DNA from: an uncultured Prevotellaceae bacterium | GTDB lineage: Bacteria > Bacteroidota > Bacteroidia > Bacteroidales > Bacteroidaceae | Reading direction: 5' to 3' | DNA length: 64,000 nucleotides | Assembly: GCA_900318995.1 (NCBI GenBank) | Contig: ONMR01000004.1 | Span: 1-64,000 of the forward strand | In this document: one piece after another, positions 24,595 to 34,876 of the stretch | Numbering within the stretch: the stretch's first letter is position 1 | How the letters are laid out: the number at the start of each line of letters is the position of its first letter | The notes under the pieces: model-generated | What the model was told of the DNA's origin: nothing | Seen by the model: only the letters and a program-made list of their open reading frames with translations | Database searches by the model: none | Program-made: the position numbers and the translations under genes

Positions 24595-25175
24595 AAAAAA
24601 GTTTCAAACCGGGTACTATGATTTACCCGTTGCCCGCTGTGCTGGTCAGCTGCGGGTCTACCCCTGAGGAGTATAATCTGCTTACCGTAGCGTGGACAGG
24701 TACAGTCTGCAGCAACCCTCCGATGTGTTATGTATCCATCCGTCCCGAACGTTATTCGTATGATATAATAAAGCGTAACGGATGTTTCGTAATTAACCTG
24801 ACGACAAAACGTCTTGCCCGTGCCACCGATTTCTGCGGCGTCCGTTCCGGTCGTAACATTGATAAGTTTCATGAAGCCGGTCTGACTCCCGGAAAGGCCG
24901 AGGTGGTGAACGCTCCTACCGTTCAGGAATCGCCGGTGTCCATAGAATGCAGGGTGGTGGATGTCAGGCCACTCGGATCACACGACATGTTCCTGGCCGA
25001 AGTGGTCAACGTGCTGGTGGATGATCAATTCATCGATGAAAACGATAAAATTGACATGGCTGCCATGGATCTGATAGCCTATACCCATGGTGAGTATTTT
25101 GATGTAAACAATCCCAAAGGTTTTTTTGGCTGGTCTGTCCGCAGAAAGAAGGTAATCAAGCGCGAGAGGAAGTAA
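24591..25175 (+). CDS. Flavin reductase family protein (FMN-binding split barrel)
   Basis: A 194-residue FMN-binding protein of the flavin-reductase-like family. PGTMIYPLPAVLVSCGS, NLLTVAWTGTVCSNPPM and YVSIRPERYSY match the FMN-binding barrel, and GCFVINL precedes the dimer region. Partner and electron acceptor are unknown. It is translationally coupled to the pseudouridine synthase and converges on dsbD with 6 bp between stops. Confidence 0.9.
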   Translation: MKKSFKPGTMIYPLPAVLVSCGSTPEEYNLLTVAWTGTVCSNPPMCYVSIRPERYSYDIIKRNGCFVINLTTKRLARATDFCGVRSGRNIDKFHEAGLTPGKAEVVNAPTVQESPVSIECRVVDVRPLGSHDMFLAEVVNVLVDDQFIDENDKIDMAAMDLIAYTHGEYFDVNNPKGFFGWSVRRKKVIKRERK

Positions 25176-25181
25176 TCTGTC

Positions 25182-27092
25182 TCAATTGCCGGCTTTTCTC
25201 AGGAAGTTGTAGAAACGGTCAGGATCCGGGTCGAAAGTATAAGGTACTGACAGAAGATTTCCTTGGGAATCCGTTATTACATAGAACGGCTGGGCATTTG
25301 CTCCGAACTTGTATCGTTGCAGCAGACTCCATTTGTCACCCACTGTCCGGATTTTGATTTTTGTGCCGTTTTCAACGATGGATACGGCTTTTTTTAGTGG
25401 TGTCTTGTCATCGACGAACAGTGATACGAGTATAAACTCACCGTTAATGATTTCTGATACCTTGGGATCGGTCCATACTGATGCCTCCATCTTGCGGCAG
25501 TTGACACAACCATATCCGGTAAAATCTATCAGAACCGGTTTGCCGCTGGCGGATGATGCTTTCAAAGCCTCGTTATAGTCAGTGAACTGCGGCTCAACGG
25601 TATTTGTATTGCTGCCGAATATTTGTGTGCTCATGGGAGGCGTAAAGGCGCTGATGGCTTTCAGCGGTGCACCCCAAAGCCCCGGAATGAGCCAAACCAT
25701 GAATGCCAGCGATGCCACACCGGTAACTATACCTGCTATGCCTGGCTTATGTCCGTCTTTTCTGAATTTTCCAAGTATTCCGGTCAGATACAGACCAAGG
25801 AAGAGAGCCATCAGGATCCAAAGCAATATAAAAAGGTCTCTCGGCAATATACCCCAACCGTATGCCATATCTGCCACTGAGAGGAATTTCAGAGAGAAAG
25901 CCAGTTCTATGACTCCGAGCGTAACCTTGACACGATCCATCCATCCGCCTGATTTGGGCATAGACTTGAGCCATCCGGGAAACATGGCGAACAGGGTGAA
26001 CGGAATTGCCATGGCAACCGAGAATCCCAGCATTCCGATGGTGGGTGCCAGTATGCTGCCGGTTGATGCGGCATCCACCAACAGGAACCCAATTATCGGA
26101 CCGGTACATGAAAACGATACTATGGTCAGGGTGAGTGCCATGAAGAAAATGCCTCCCAATCCTCCGGCTGACGATTTGCGGTCCGTGCCGGTACTCCAGC
26201 GGGAAGGTAAGCTTATTTCAAACAGTCCGAAAAATGAGAGAGCGAACACCACCAGCATCAGGAAGAATACGATATTCACGATTGCGTTTGTAGCCAGTGC
26301 ATTCAGTGCATTTGCTCCAAATGCCAGCGTAATTATCAGGCCTAGGGCTACATATACAGCTACTATGGAGAGACCGTAGAGTACTGCATCCCTGATAGCT
26401 TTGCTGCGGGTAGAGGTGCGTTTCAGGAAGAAACTGACAGTCATGGGGATAACCGGCCATACGCATGGTGTGAACAGGGCAATCAGACCGCCCAGGAAAC
26501 TGGTAATAAACAATCCCCACAGGCTTCCGCCGGGGTTCATGGTATCCCGGGCACTGTAGTTTGCAGGAGCCCAATACCCGGCATCAAAGCCTTCAACCTG
26601 TTCTATTCCCGATATATCGTTGGCGTCATCTGTGCCGGAACTGTCAGAACCGGTTCCTTGATGACTGAACTCTACGTGCTGTGGAGGCAGGCAGCTCTCA
26701 TCATCGCATGCGCCGAATGTGAACGCACCCTCCATGAGCCAATTCCGGTCATTTATTACGAAATCCTGAAAGAAAGTGACACTGTTCTCAAAATATCTCA
26801 CCCTCATTCCGAATACGGGGTCATTGACTTCCTTCTCATGACCGATGAACGATACGGGTGATGCCGGACTGATACCGTAAATTGTGTCAAATGCCAACGA
26901 AGCGCTGGTCGGTCCTCCAGAAGGCAATGATAATGAATATACATGCCAACCCTTGGCTATATTCATGTCGAATGAGAGCCGTATAGTATCTGAAGACAGC
27001 TGTTCCAGACGTTCCGTAGTACGGACTGGTTGCTGGAGCTGGTTGAAAGGAGCGGCTAACAGTAATGACAATATACAATATAAAAGTGCCAT
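25182..27092 (-). CDS. dsbD: Thiol:disulfide interchange protein DsbD
   Basis: Passes electrons from cytoplasmic thioredoxin across the inner membrane to periplasmic thiol proteins. The N-terminal periplasmic domain (about 20-150) has the Cys pair in ACDDESCLPP. A CcdA-like membrane region of about eight spans carries Cys in LFTPCVWPVIP and SFSCTGPIIG. The C-terminal thioredoxin domain has the active site GYGCVNCRKME. All three redox pairs are intact and the 636-residue length is usual. It has a TATCTTCGC motif upstream and is divergent from an S9 peptidase. Confidence 0.95.
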   Translation of the reverse strand: MALLYCILSLLLAAPFNQLQQPVRTTERLEQLSSDTIRLSFDMNIAKGWHVYSLSLPSGGPTSASLAFDTIYGISPASPVSFIGHEKEVNDPVFGMRVRYFENSVTFFQDFVINDRNWLMEGAFTFGACDDESCLPPQHVEFSHQGTGSDSSGTDDANDISGIEQVEGFDAGYWAPANYSARDTMNPGGSLWGLFITSFLGGLIALFTPCVWPVIPMTVSFFLKRTSTRSKAIRDAVLYGLSIVAVYVALGLIITLAFGANALNALATNAIVNIVFFLMLVVFALSFFGLFEISLPSRWSTGTDRKSSAGGLGGIFFMALTLTIVSFSCTGPIIGFLLVDAASTGSILAPTIGMLGFSVAMAIPFTLFAMFPGWLKSMPKSGGWMDRVKVTLGVIELAFSLKFLSVADMAYGWGILPRDLFILLWILMALFLGLYLTGILGKFRKDGHKPGIAGIVTGVASLAFMVWLIPGLWGAPLKAISAFTPPMSTQIFGSNTNTVEPQFTDYNEALKASSASGKPVLIDFTGYGCVNCRKMEASVWTDPKVSEIINGEFILVSLFVDDKTPLKKAVSIVENGTKIKIRTVGDKWSLLQRYKFGANAQPFYVITDSQGNLLSVPYTFDPDPDRFYNFLRKAGN

Positions 27093-27106
27093 TTCATCAA
27101 TTTTGT

Positions 27107-27160
27107 GCGAAGATAATCAAAAAACACGTTTCAGTTTGTCAATAATAAATGATATATTCG
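27107..27160. promoter_or_regulatory. Divergent -7 motifs (dsbD / S9 peptidase)
   Basis: Minus-strand TATCTTCGC (27107-27115) lies 15 bp upstream of dsbD. Plus-strand TATATTCG (27153-27160) lies 22 bp upstream of the peptidase. Proper -33 boxes are not visible. Confidence 0.5.
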
Positions 27161-27182
27161 CAATTCAAATGGTAATACAGAA

Positions 27183-29300
27183 ATGGATAAAAGACGTTTT
27201 ATCGCACTTGGTGCACTGATAGTTGCGGCTATTGCATTTACATTGTTTTTTATGAAAACAGGAAAAGAAGACAATAAGGTATTCATAGGCAAGAGTAATA
27301 TCAAGGTGGAGGACGGACGTCTTACGCCCGAAGTGTTATGGGCTATGGGGCGCATAGGAGGAGTGGCGGTATCACCCGATGGTTCCAGAATCGCGTACCA
27401 GGTGTCATATTACAGTGTCAAGGAAAACTCCAGCCACACGGTTATATATATAATGAACGATGACGGCAGTGATGTCAGGCTCCTGACAAAGAAAGCTGCA
27501 TCGGAGCACAGCCCGGCATGGATAGACAATGATCATATAGCTTTCCTTACCGTCAGTGCCGGGGTCCAGCAGATTTTCAGCGTGGATGCATCAGGTAAGC
27601 ACCGTAAACAGCTTTCATTCATGGAAAAGGATGTGGAGGGATTTGTATTCTCGCCCGACATGAAGAACGTCCTTATGGTAATGAGCGTGCCCAACCCGCT
27701 GGTCAGGGAGACCCAGTATGAGGATCTGCCAAAATCAACCGGTATGATTGCCGACGACCTTATGTTCAGGCACTGGGATACATGGGTTACGGAACTGCCT
27801 CACCCTTATATAGCTGCTTTTGACGGAGGCAAGGTGTCAGATAAAGCTGTAGACCTGCTTGAAGGTGAACCGTTTGAAAGCCCGATGCTGCCCTTTGGCG
27901 GAACAGAGCAGTTTGCTTGGAGTCCTGATGGCGGATCATTGGCTTACACTTGCCGCAAGAAATCCGGACTTGAATATGCCAAGAGCACAGATTCGGATAT
28001 ATTCCTCTACAACCTGGAGAGCGGCAGGACAGTCAATTTGTGTAAGACAGACGGCGATGAGGACAGGAACATGGGTTATGACATTAATCCCAAGTTCAGC
28101 GCCGACGGAAAATACATAGCATGGCAAAGCATGGAGCGTGACGGCTACGAGAGTGATATCAACCGCCTCTATGTCATGGATATGGAAAATCACCGCAAGT
28201 GGTCTGTCTCTGAAAGTTTTGATAGCAACGTGGATGATTTCATATGGGATCCCGAAAAGGATTATTTCTATTTCATAGGCTCCTGGCAGGGATGCATGTC
28301 GCTCTTTACGGTTGACCTGAACGGTAACGTGCTGCCTCTCAATACCGATGCATGTGACTACAACTCGCTGGCCTGGTCCAGGAACAGGCGTCTTATTGTT
28401 ACACGTCAGTCAATGAGGAACGCTACCGAGATATTCTCAGTCGACATCCGACGCGGACTTGCCGAGAAACTGTCCCATGAGAATGACCATATTTTCGGAC
28501 AGTTGGATAACATGAAGGTTGAGGCAAGGGCTGTCAAGACTACTGACGGCAAGGATATGCTGACCTGGGTGGCTTATCCCCCAAACTTTGACCCGTCAAA
28601 GAAATATCCGACCATATTGTTCTGTGAGGGCGGTCCTCAGAGTATGGTGTCACAGTTCTGGAGTTATCGCTGGAATTTCAGGATAATGGCTGCCCAGGGC
28701 TACATCGTTGTTGCGCCAAACCGCCGCGGACTGCCCGGATTCGGAAAGAAATGGCTTGAGGATATCAGCGGAGATTACGGCGGGCAGTGTATGAAAGACC
28801 TTCTTTCGGCCATTGATGATATCTGCACGGAGCCATATGTTGACAAAGACCGTCTGGGATGTGTAGGCGCAAGTTTCGGTGGCTATTCGGTTTATTGGCT
28901 TGCCGGACATCACGAGGGGCGTTTCAAGTGCTTCATAGCACATGACGGAATATTCAATCTGGAGCAGCAGTATGTTGAAACGGAGGAGATGTGGTTCCCG
29001 CAGTGGGATCTGGGTGGTCCTTACTGGGAAAAAAACAATGTTACAGAGAGCACTTACGCAACCTCTCCGCATCTTTTTGCAGATAAATGGGATACACCGA
29101 TACTCTGTATACACGGAGAGAAGGATTACAGGATTCTCTATTCACAGGCAGTATCTGCGTTCCAGGCAGCCAGACTAAGGGGAGTTCCGGCTGAGTTGCT
29201 ACTGTTCCCGGATGAGAACCATTGGGTGCTTAAGCCTCAGAACGGAATACTTTGGCAAAGGACATATTTCAATTGGCTGGATAAATGGCTCAAACGATAA
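27183..29300 (+). CDS. S9 family peptidase (acylaminoacyl/DPP5-like)
   Basis: A 705-residue serine peptidase with an N-terminal membrane anchor or uncleaved signal (IALGALIVAAIAFTLFF). The beta-propeller carries repeated SPDGSRIAY and SPDGGSLAY motifs. The hydrolase domain has the nucleophile in GCVGASFGGYS, Asp in HGEKDYRI and His in FPDENHWVL, so the triad is intact. It resembles S9C-type oligopeptidases more than DPP IV. Its last 16 bp overlap the following AraC-type gene, which suggests coupled expression. Confidence 0.92.
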   Translation: MDKRRFIALGALIVAAIAFTLFFMKTGKEDNKVFIGKSNIKVEDGRLTPEVLWAMGRIGGVAVSPDGSRIAYQVSYYSVKENSSHTVIYIMNDDGSDVRLLTKKAASEHSPAWIDNDHIAFLTVSAGVQQIFSVDASGKHRKQLSFMEKDVEGFVFSPDMKNVLMVMSVPNPLVRETQYEDLPKSTGMIADDLMFRHWDTWVTELPHPYIAAFDGGKVSDKAVDLLEGEPFESPMLPFGGTEQFAWSPDGGSLAYTCRKKSGLEYAKSTDSDIFLYNLESGRTVNLCKTDGDEDRNMGYDINPKFSADGKYIAWQSMERDGYESDINRLYVMDMENHRKWSVSESFDSNVDDFIWDPEKDYFYFIGSWQGCMSLFTVDLNGNVLPLNTDACDYNSLAWSRNRRLIVTRQSMRNATEIFSVDIRRGLAEKLSHENDHIFGQLDNMKVEARAVKTTDGKDMLTWVAYPPNFDPSKKYPTILFCEGGPQSMVSQFWSYRWNFRIMAAQGYIVVAPNRRGLPGFGKKWLEDISGDYGGQCMKDLLSAIDDICTEPYVDKDRLGCVGASFGGYSVYWLAGHHEGRFKCFIAHDGIFNLEQQYVETEEMWFPQWDLGGPYWEKNNVTESTYATSPHLFADKWDTPILCIHGEKDYRILYSQAVSAFQAARLRGVPAELLLFPDENHWVLKPQNGILWQRTYFNWLDKWLKR

Positions 29301-30535
29301 TATACATACTGTTCTCGCTTCCGGCGCTGACGATCGTAATATCTTCAATCCTGCTGGCCATACGCGGTAAAGGCGCACCCAGAATCAGGTATTCCATGAT
29401 AAATATGATGATTGTCGTAGCGTTGAGCCTGCTGTTCTATGCCCAATACTTCAATCCATATCTGGCAGCAAGGTACTCGTGGGGATTCGATTTCCTGTAC
29501 TGTCTCATAACTCCTTTCTGCGCCCCTGCCTATTATCTGTTTGTAAATTGTCTGACGGATATAAGGCGGCGTCCGGTCGTTAATGTCCTGGTTTTTCTTC
29601 CAACTGTCATCTACACGGTGCTTCTTATATCGGCACAGCTGTTGATGGACAGCTCCGAAAGGCATGCGTACATATGCAACGAGATATTGGGACAGAATAT
29701 TCAGATGGAGGCATCGGTGGCTTATAACTGGATGCTTATGATAGGAAAGAAACTGTTTAGCGTCTTTATGCCGGCACAGGGCATTCTGGTGATGATTTAC
29801 GGAGAATTGAGGCTTAATACCTATCTGAGCATGCTGGAGAATTACAATTCGGTCTATCAGCCAGAAAAGAAGATCAAGATCCGAGGCATTCATGTCCTTA
29901 CCATACTTACAATACTGACCGGCTTGATAATGTCATCAATCCCGGTATTTGAGAGCACTGAACATATTCCGCTTGTGGCAATTGCCGTAGCCGGCCAGAT
30001 AGTGCTGGTTATTCTGATGGTACATAATGTATTGCAGTTGGATCTTTCGGCCGAGGATATTCATGGAATTAAAGACAATTCCGACTATCAGGAGGAAACA
30101 TCCCCGTTAAGGCCTGTTGCCGCACCTGTGCATCAGCCTGTACGCAATCAGCCTATGCCTGTCAATCAGGTGTCAGTAGAACCTGCTGAACCGTCTCCGT
30201 CTACTCTTATGGAAAGGATTGACTACGTTATGATGAATGAAAACCTTTTCCTTCAGCCCGATCTGTCTCTTACGGTGTTGTGTGAGAAGGTTGGAACAAA
30301 CCGCACTTATGCATCCAAGGCGATAAAGGATACAAAAGGATGTAATTTCCCTGATTATGTTAACCGCTTCAGACTTGATTATGCAATTGATCTGATGAAA
30401 CAGACTCCAAAGGAGAAGATCATTATCCAGAACATTGCAATGCAGTGCGGATGCGGTTCAATCCAATCCTTTTACCGCTATTTCAAGCTGTTCTTCAACG
30501 AGACTCCAACTCAGTGGATGGAGAGGAACAAATAA
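29285..30535 (+). CDS. AraC-family regulator with membrane sensor half
   Basis: About residues 1-245 hold seven membrane spans. A proline-rich linker (about 265-305, HQPVRNQPMPVNQV) follows, then a C-terminal AraC DNA-binding domain (LSLTVLCEKVGTNRTYASK and IAMQCGCGSIQSFYRYFK, ending PTQWMERN). Such membrane-anchored AraC proteins occur in Bacteroidota; the signal is unknown. It overlaps the S9 peptidase by 16 bp, so the regulator may respond to peptides or envelope state, though that is inference. It converges on yidC. Confidence 0.88.
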   Translation: MAQTIIYILFSLPALTIVISSILLAIRGKGAPRIRYSMINMMIVVALSLLFYAQYFNPYLAARYSWGFDFLYCLITPFCAPAYYLFVNCLTDIRRRPVVNVLVFLPTVIYTVLLISAQLLMDSSERHAYICNEILGQNIQMEASVAYNWMLMIGKKLFSVFMPAQGILVMIYGELRLNTYLSMLENYNSVYQPEKKIKIRGIHVLTILTILTGLIMSSIPVFESTEHIPLVAIAVAGQIVLVILMVHNVLQLDLSAEDIHGIKDNSDYQEETSPLRPVAAPVHQPVRNQPMPVNQVSVEPAEPSPSTLMERIDYVMMNENLFLQPDLSLTVLCEKVGTNRTYASKAIKDTKGCNFPDYVNRFRLDYAIDLMKQTPKEKIIIQNIAMQCGCGSIQSFYRYFKLFFNETPTQWMERNK

Positions 30536-30552
30536 GGTAATCCTCTGATCCT

Positions 30553-32448
30553 CTATTTTTTCTGTTGCTTCTGGAGACGCTCCTGCTCTTTCTGGAGAGC
30601 TTCCAGGCGGGCCATCATGCTGCTGCCGCCGGCCTTGCGCTTGCCAGGGTCATTTCGGCTTGCCTCATAATCGGCTTCCAGCTTGGCCAGGATAGCTTTG
30701 TCATCGGTCGAGCGACGGAGCCATATCATCGTAATGATACCGACCAGGCCTGAAATGAAGTAGTAGTAGCAGAGTCCAGAAGAATAGTTGTTGAATGAGA
30801 AGAAGAATATCACAGGCATGGCATACATCATCCAGCGCATCATCTTCATGCTGTCCTCCTGTCCGGGAGCCATCTGCTGCTGTTGCATTGAGTAGATAGT
30901 GTTGATTATGTTGGTGACGCAGAACAGAAGGCAGAATATACTAAGGTGATTGCCGATAAGAGGTATGTTGGTGTTCCACCTGATGAGCTCGTCAAATCCC
31001 GTAAGGTCCGTAGCCCAGAGGAAACTCTGCTGACGCAGCTCTATGGCGTTGGGCACAAAGAAGAAGAACGCCATCCATACAGGCATCTGTATGAGTGAGG
31101 GAAGGCATCCTCCCATGGGACTTACTCCGTATTTACTGTATACGGCCATGGTTTCCTGCTGTTTTTTCATGGCGTCCTCAGGCTTGGGGTACTTGGCGTT
31201 CACTTCATCCACGTATGGCTTGAGGGCACGCATCTTGGCCGATGACATATAACTCTTGACCTGCGCGGGGAATACCAACACCTTTACGATAAGTGTCATA
31301 AGCAGGATCACGATACCCATATTCAGGTTCCACTTGGAGAGGAGCGTAAACAGAGGTATTATGAGGAAACGGTTGACTTCACGTACTACCGGCCATCCTA
31401 AATCCATAACACGGTTGAGACGAATCTTGTGGTCGCCGTGAGCCAGCTTGCTGTTCTGCTTGAGGATCTTGTAGTCATTAGGACCGAAGTAGAACTGGAA
31501 CTTTGTGGGCTCGTTTCCATTGGGGTCAAAGGCGGTATGTGTCTTGGACATGAGTTTCTTCATGTATCCCTTGCCCTTAAGATATGAGTTTCCGGAGAGT
31601 TGGGTGCCGCCGGCATAGGTATCGGTGGCAATCATTATGCATGAGAAGAACTGGTTCTTGTATGCTACCCAGTCAAGCTGCTCCTCGACGGTTTTTGAAG
31701 TGGCTCCGTTGGATTTCCTGGAGGCGGGAGCTATGCCGAACACCTTGGCCTTCACTTTGTCATTGCGCTTGTAGGTGAGGGTGGTGTATCGCTGCTCGAA
31801 CTCGAATCCCTTCTCCTGCTGGCGAAGGTTCTGAATCCAGTCAACGGCAAGAGTGTTGAGGTCTGATGAGAAGAAATTGCCCATACCGGTAGCCTTTATG
31901 TCCAGATTGAGCATGTAGCTCTCAGGAAGGAGAGTGTATATGAAATCCATATAACCGTATCCGTTGGTATTGAGACGCATGGTTACCGAGGCGGCATCTT
32001 TCTTTACGGTCTCAAAGAACAGTTCCTTACTCTGTATGTTCTGGTTCTTGCCGTCTATCTTGAAGTTGAGACTGATCTCATCCTGACTGAACAGAATCAC
32101 ATTATCGCCTTTCTGGTCTTTGTATCCGCTGAGTTGTGCGAAACAGGGTGCAGCACCTTTTGATGAGATTCCGATTCTGACAGAGCCGTTATCCAGGAAT
32201 ACGACGTTTTCTGTGCCGTTCATGGCTGGAAACAGCGCTGAGAGAGAGTCCTGCCGGGTTGCCGTTGCAGAATAGGCGTCCTGCTGTGCATGTCGTATCG
32301 AATCTTCTGCGGTTCTTGCGGAGTCCAATTTCTGCTCATACCGGGCCTTGGCCGGTGCGTTTTTCTTCTGGTTGTTTCCAGACCAGAGCAGTACCAGGAA
32401 AATGATCACGCTAATCAGGGCTAAACCGATAAAACTTCTTCTGTCCAC
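30553..32448 (-). CDS. yidC: Membrane protein insertase YidC
   Basis: Inserts and folds inner-membrane proteins, alone or with SecYEG. The 631-residue protein has an N-terminal span, a large periplasmic beta-sandwich (about 50-360) and the conserved core of five spans. Core motifs include NRFLIIPLFTLLSKWNLNMG, KSYMSSAKMRALKPYV and GGCLPSLIQMPVWMAFFFF. The C-terminus is basic and Gln/Lys-rich (KEQERLQKQQKK). It is divergent from the DUF3078 gene and has a TACCTTCG motif upstream. Confidence 0.97.
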   Translation of the reverse strand: MDRRSFIGLALISVIIFLVLLWSGNNQKKNAPAKARYEQKLDSARTAEDSIRHAQQDAYSATATRQDSLSALFPAMNGTENVVFLDNGSVRIGISSKGAAPCFAQLSGYKDQKGDNVILFSQDEISLNFKIDGKNQNIQSKELFFETVKKDAASVTMRLNTNGYGYMDFIYTLLPESYMLNLDIKATGMGNFFSSDLNTLAVDWIQNLRQQEKGFEFEQRYTTLTYKRNDKVKAKVFGIAPASRKSNGATSKTVEEQLDWVAYKNQFFSCIMIATDTYAGGTQLSGNSYLKGKGYMKKLMSKTHTAFDPNGNEPTKFQFYFGPNDYKILKQNSKLAHGDHKIRLNRVMDLGWPVVREVNRFLIIPLFTLLSKWNLNMGIVILLMTLIVKVLVFPAQVKSYMSSAKMRALKPYVDEVNAKYPKPEDAMKKQQETMAVYSKYGVSPMGGCLPSLIQMPVWMAFFFFVPNAIELRQQSFLWATDLTGFDELIRWNTNIPLIGNHLSIFCLLFCVTNIINTIYSMQQQQMAPGQEDSMKMMRWMMYAMPVIFFFSFNNYSSGLCYYYFISGLVGIITMIWLRRSTDDKAILAKLEADYEASRNDPGKRKAGGSSMMARLEALQKEQERLQKQQKK

Positions 32449-32481
32449 TGTATTATGACTGTTATTATTTGTTACGAGCTG

Positions 32482-32552
32482 CGAAGGTATAAAAAAAACA
32501 CGACTATAGTAACCATCCGTTGTATGCCGTCATTTTTTTTATTGTATTTTTG
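32482..32552. promoter_or_regulatory. Divergent -7 motifs (yidC / DUF3078)
   Basis: Minus-strand TACCTTCG (32482-32489) faces yidC and plus-strand TATTTTTG (32545-32552) lies 23 bp before the DUF3078 start. Confidence 0.5.
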
Positions 32553-32575
32553 CAGTTGACAATGCATGAAGACGT

Positions 32576-33892
32576 ATGAATAGAAGTATAGCGATTATTG
32601 CATCTCTATTTATGTCAGTTACAGCCAAAGCTCAGGAAATTCCGGAAATGACAGATTCGGTTTCGGCTTTCCCGGATTCAATTTTCTACCCGCTGGATAA
32701 AGGCTCAGACATTTCATCCGGAGATATATCGGATAATCCGATGTATTTCAAGTTGTTCATGCCGCTTGTCCTATATGGGTCCGCAGTGTCCGAGGCCATT
32801 ACTCCGGACAACATCATAGACGAGGAGAATGACAGTCTGCTCAAGATTGAGCCGATAGACAACGGCTACGATCCGGAACTGGCCAAGATGATAGACGAGA
32901 CTCTTGTCAGGGTGTACCTGGAACATCCGGAACTGGTCAAGATGACAGAGGAGGAACTCAGGGGCGTGCCGGGGATTATACCTATTTCATCAGATATGCT
33001 GAGCGGAATAAACCTCAAGGAGATTAAACCCGGAGAGAGCAGGCCGTCTGAAGACAAGAATCCGGATAGGGTAAAGATCAAACCTCATTACTGGAAGGTA
33101 TTCGGTAATTTCCAAGGCAAATATACGCAGAGCTACTATTCGGAAAACTGGTATAAAGGAGGTGAGAGCAACCACTCCATCCTGGGACAGATCAATACGG
33201 AAGCGAATTTTGCCAAGAATCATACAACCTTTGACAACAAACTTGAACTGAAGTTGGGATATCATACCACAGAGATAAACGGCAAGAATACTTTCCGTAC
33301 CAACGATGACCTTATCCGTTTTACATCAAAATATGGTCTCAGGGCCATAGAGGGGTGGTATTATTCGGCTCAGTTCCAGGGGTATACACAGTTCATGCCG
33401 GTGTTTGACACAAAGGTTACCACCAAGCTCAAGTCAAAATTCTTTTCGCCAGCCTACGGCAACGTTTCGGTAGGTATGGACTATAAGCCAAAATTCAAGA
33501 ATAAGAACATCACGCTGTCCGTGCTTCTGTCACCATTGTCTTACAACTGCAGGTACGTGAGTGTTGACAGTATCGCCACCAATTTCGGTATCGAAGCCGG
33601 CAAGAACTTCAAGTACACCATCGGTTCCAGATTTGACGGCAATGTCAAATGGAAATTCCTGAATGATTTTACATGGACATCAAAGACCCAGTACTATACC
33701 AGTTATGAGAGCGTCGAGGTTAACCTTGAGAATACCCTTGATTATAAACTGTCAAAATATTTCTCACTGCAGTTTTTCTGCCACTGGCGTTTTGACGACA
33801 GTGTCAAGAGAAAGAAAGACAAGGAAGGTAACCTGATGGGTTACGGTCAGTTCAAGGAGTTCTTTACGCTCAATTTCAATTATCAGTGGTGA
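32576..33892 (+). CDS. DUF3078 outer-membrane beta-barrel protein
   Basis: A 438-residue exported protein with a signal peptide ending TAKA/Q. About residues 20-155 are acidic and divergent. About 165-438 match DUF3078: YWKVFGNFQGKYTQSYYSENW, trimmed as GKYTQSYYSENWYKGGES, then alternating amphipathic strands (WYYSAQFQGYTQF, CHWRFDD). It ends in an aromatic residue (NFNYQW), the usual last strand of an outer-membrane barrel. Function unknown. Its stop overlaps the convergent SDR gene by 10 bp. Confidence 0.85.
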   Translation: MNRSIAIIASLFMSVTAKAQEIPEMTDSVSAFPDSIFYPLDKGSDISSGDISDNPMYFKLFMPLVLYGSAVSEAITPDNIIDEENDSLLKIEPIDNGYDPELAKMIDETLVRVYLEHPELVKMTEEELRGVPGIIPISSDMLSGINLKEIKPGESRPSEDKNPDRVKIKPHYWKVFGNFQGKYTQSYYSENWYKGGESNHSILGQINTEANFAKNHTTFDNKLELKLGYHTTEINGKNTFRTNDDLIRFTSKYGLRAIEGWYYSAQFQGYTQFMPVFDTKVTTKLKSKFFSPAYGNVSVGMDYKPKFKNKNITLSVLLSPLSYNCRYVSVDSIATNFGIEAGKNFKYTIGSRFDGNVKWKFLNDFTWTSKTQYYTSYESVEVNLENTLDYKLSKYFSLQFFCHWRFDDSVKRKKDKEGNLMGYGQFKEFFTLNFNYQW

Positions 33893-34743
33893 TTGCGGCG
33901 TTCCTTCATTATCTCGGAACGGCGCTTGAATGGTGAATCCGGCTCTCTGGCCATGTACCAGTATTCCATGTGGTCGGTAATGGTAGGGAAGAGTCTGGTC
34001 AGCACCAGCAGAAGTTTTCCTGTAAATGTAAGGGTCGCGCGTCGGGAACGCTTGCGGATATGGTTGAGCATGATTTCGCCGACACGCTCCGAGGTCATCA
34101 TCTTGCCTTCCTCACGCGGTGTGTCACCCTGGATGCTGCCATCGGCCATAAGGGCGGTCTTGCGGATATTTGAAGCGGTGAATCCCGGAGCATATATCAT
34201 TACATGCAGCCCGTCATACAGGTGTTCGGAACGCAGGGTGTCAAGGAAGCCGTTTATGGCAAACTTGGACGCCGAATAGCCGGTGCGACCGGGAAGTCCT
34301 TTGTATCCTGCGGTGGAGATTACTCCAACTACGGAACCTTTTGATTCAAGCAGATACGGGAGAGCATATTTGGTGCAATAGACCGTGCCCCAGAAATTGA
34401 CGTCCATAAGGCGATGTATGACGCTGAGGTCCAGATCTTTGAACATTGCCCGCATGGATATGCCGGCATTATTGATCAGAATGTCTATCCTTCCGAATTT
34501 CTGTATGGTTTTTTCTATCAGTCTCCTGCATTCTTCCTGATTGGAGACATCGGTCTTTACGCTAATGACCTCAGAGTATTGTGACAGCTGGCGGCTCAGT
34601 TCATTGAGCTTGTCTTCTGAACGTGCTGCCAGGACCACCTTTGCCTGATACTTGGCCAGAAGGGTGGCTGTGGCAAGACCGATGCCCGAACTGGCGCCGG
34701 TTACTATTGCTACTTTATCTTTGAAATATATTTTATTGTTCAT
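33883..34743 (-). CDS. SDR family oxidoreductase
   Basis: A classical short-chain dehydrogenase/reductase of 286 residues. The cofactor motif is TGASSGIG (residues about 15-22), NNAGIS follows, and the catalytic YSASK has Tyr and Lys in place with Ser in GVISTAGYKG. A hydrophobic C-terminal stretch (LTFTGKLLLVLTRLF) suggests membrane association. The substrate is unknown. It is convergent with the DUF3078 gene and overlaps its 3' end. Confidence 0.92.
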   Translation of the reverse strand: MNNKIYFKDKVAIVTGASSGIGLATATLLAKYQAKVVLAARSEDKLNELSRQLSQYSEVISVKTDVSNQEECRRLIEKTIQKFGRIDILINNAGISMRAMFKDLDLSVIHRLMDVNFWGTVYCTKYALPYLLESKGSVVGVISTAGYKGLPGRTGYSASKFAINGFLDTLRSEHLYDGLHVMIYAPGFTASNIRKTALMADGSIQGDTPREEGKMMTSERVGEIMLNHIRKRSRRATLTFTGKLLLVLTRLFPTITDHMEYWYMAREPDSPFKRRSEIMKERRNHH

Positions 34744-34847
34744 CTGATTCTACCTGATATATGCTGTAAAGTTAACTCTTTTTTGTCATTCGGTGTAACT
34801 GATTGCGTTTTCGTATCCATTTAGGACAAAAATTGCTCCATTTTATG

Positions 34848-34855
34848 TATTTTCG
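34848..34855 (+). promoter_or_regulatory. -7 motif of purU
   Basis: TATTTTCG lies 21 bp before the ATG and fits TAnnTTYG. Confidence 0.5.
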
Positions 34856-34876
34856 CGCCTTGAAAAACAAATAGCT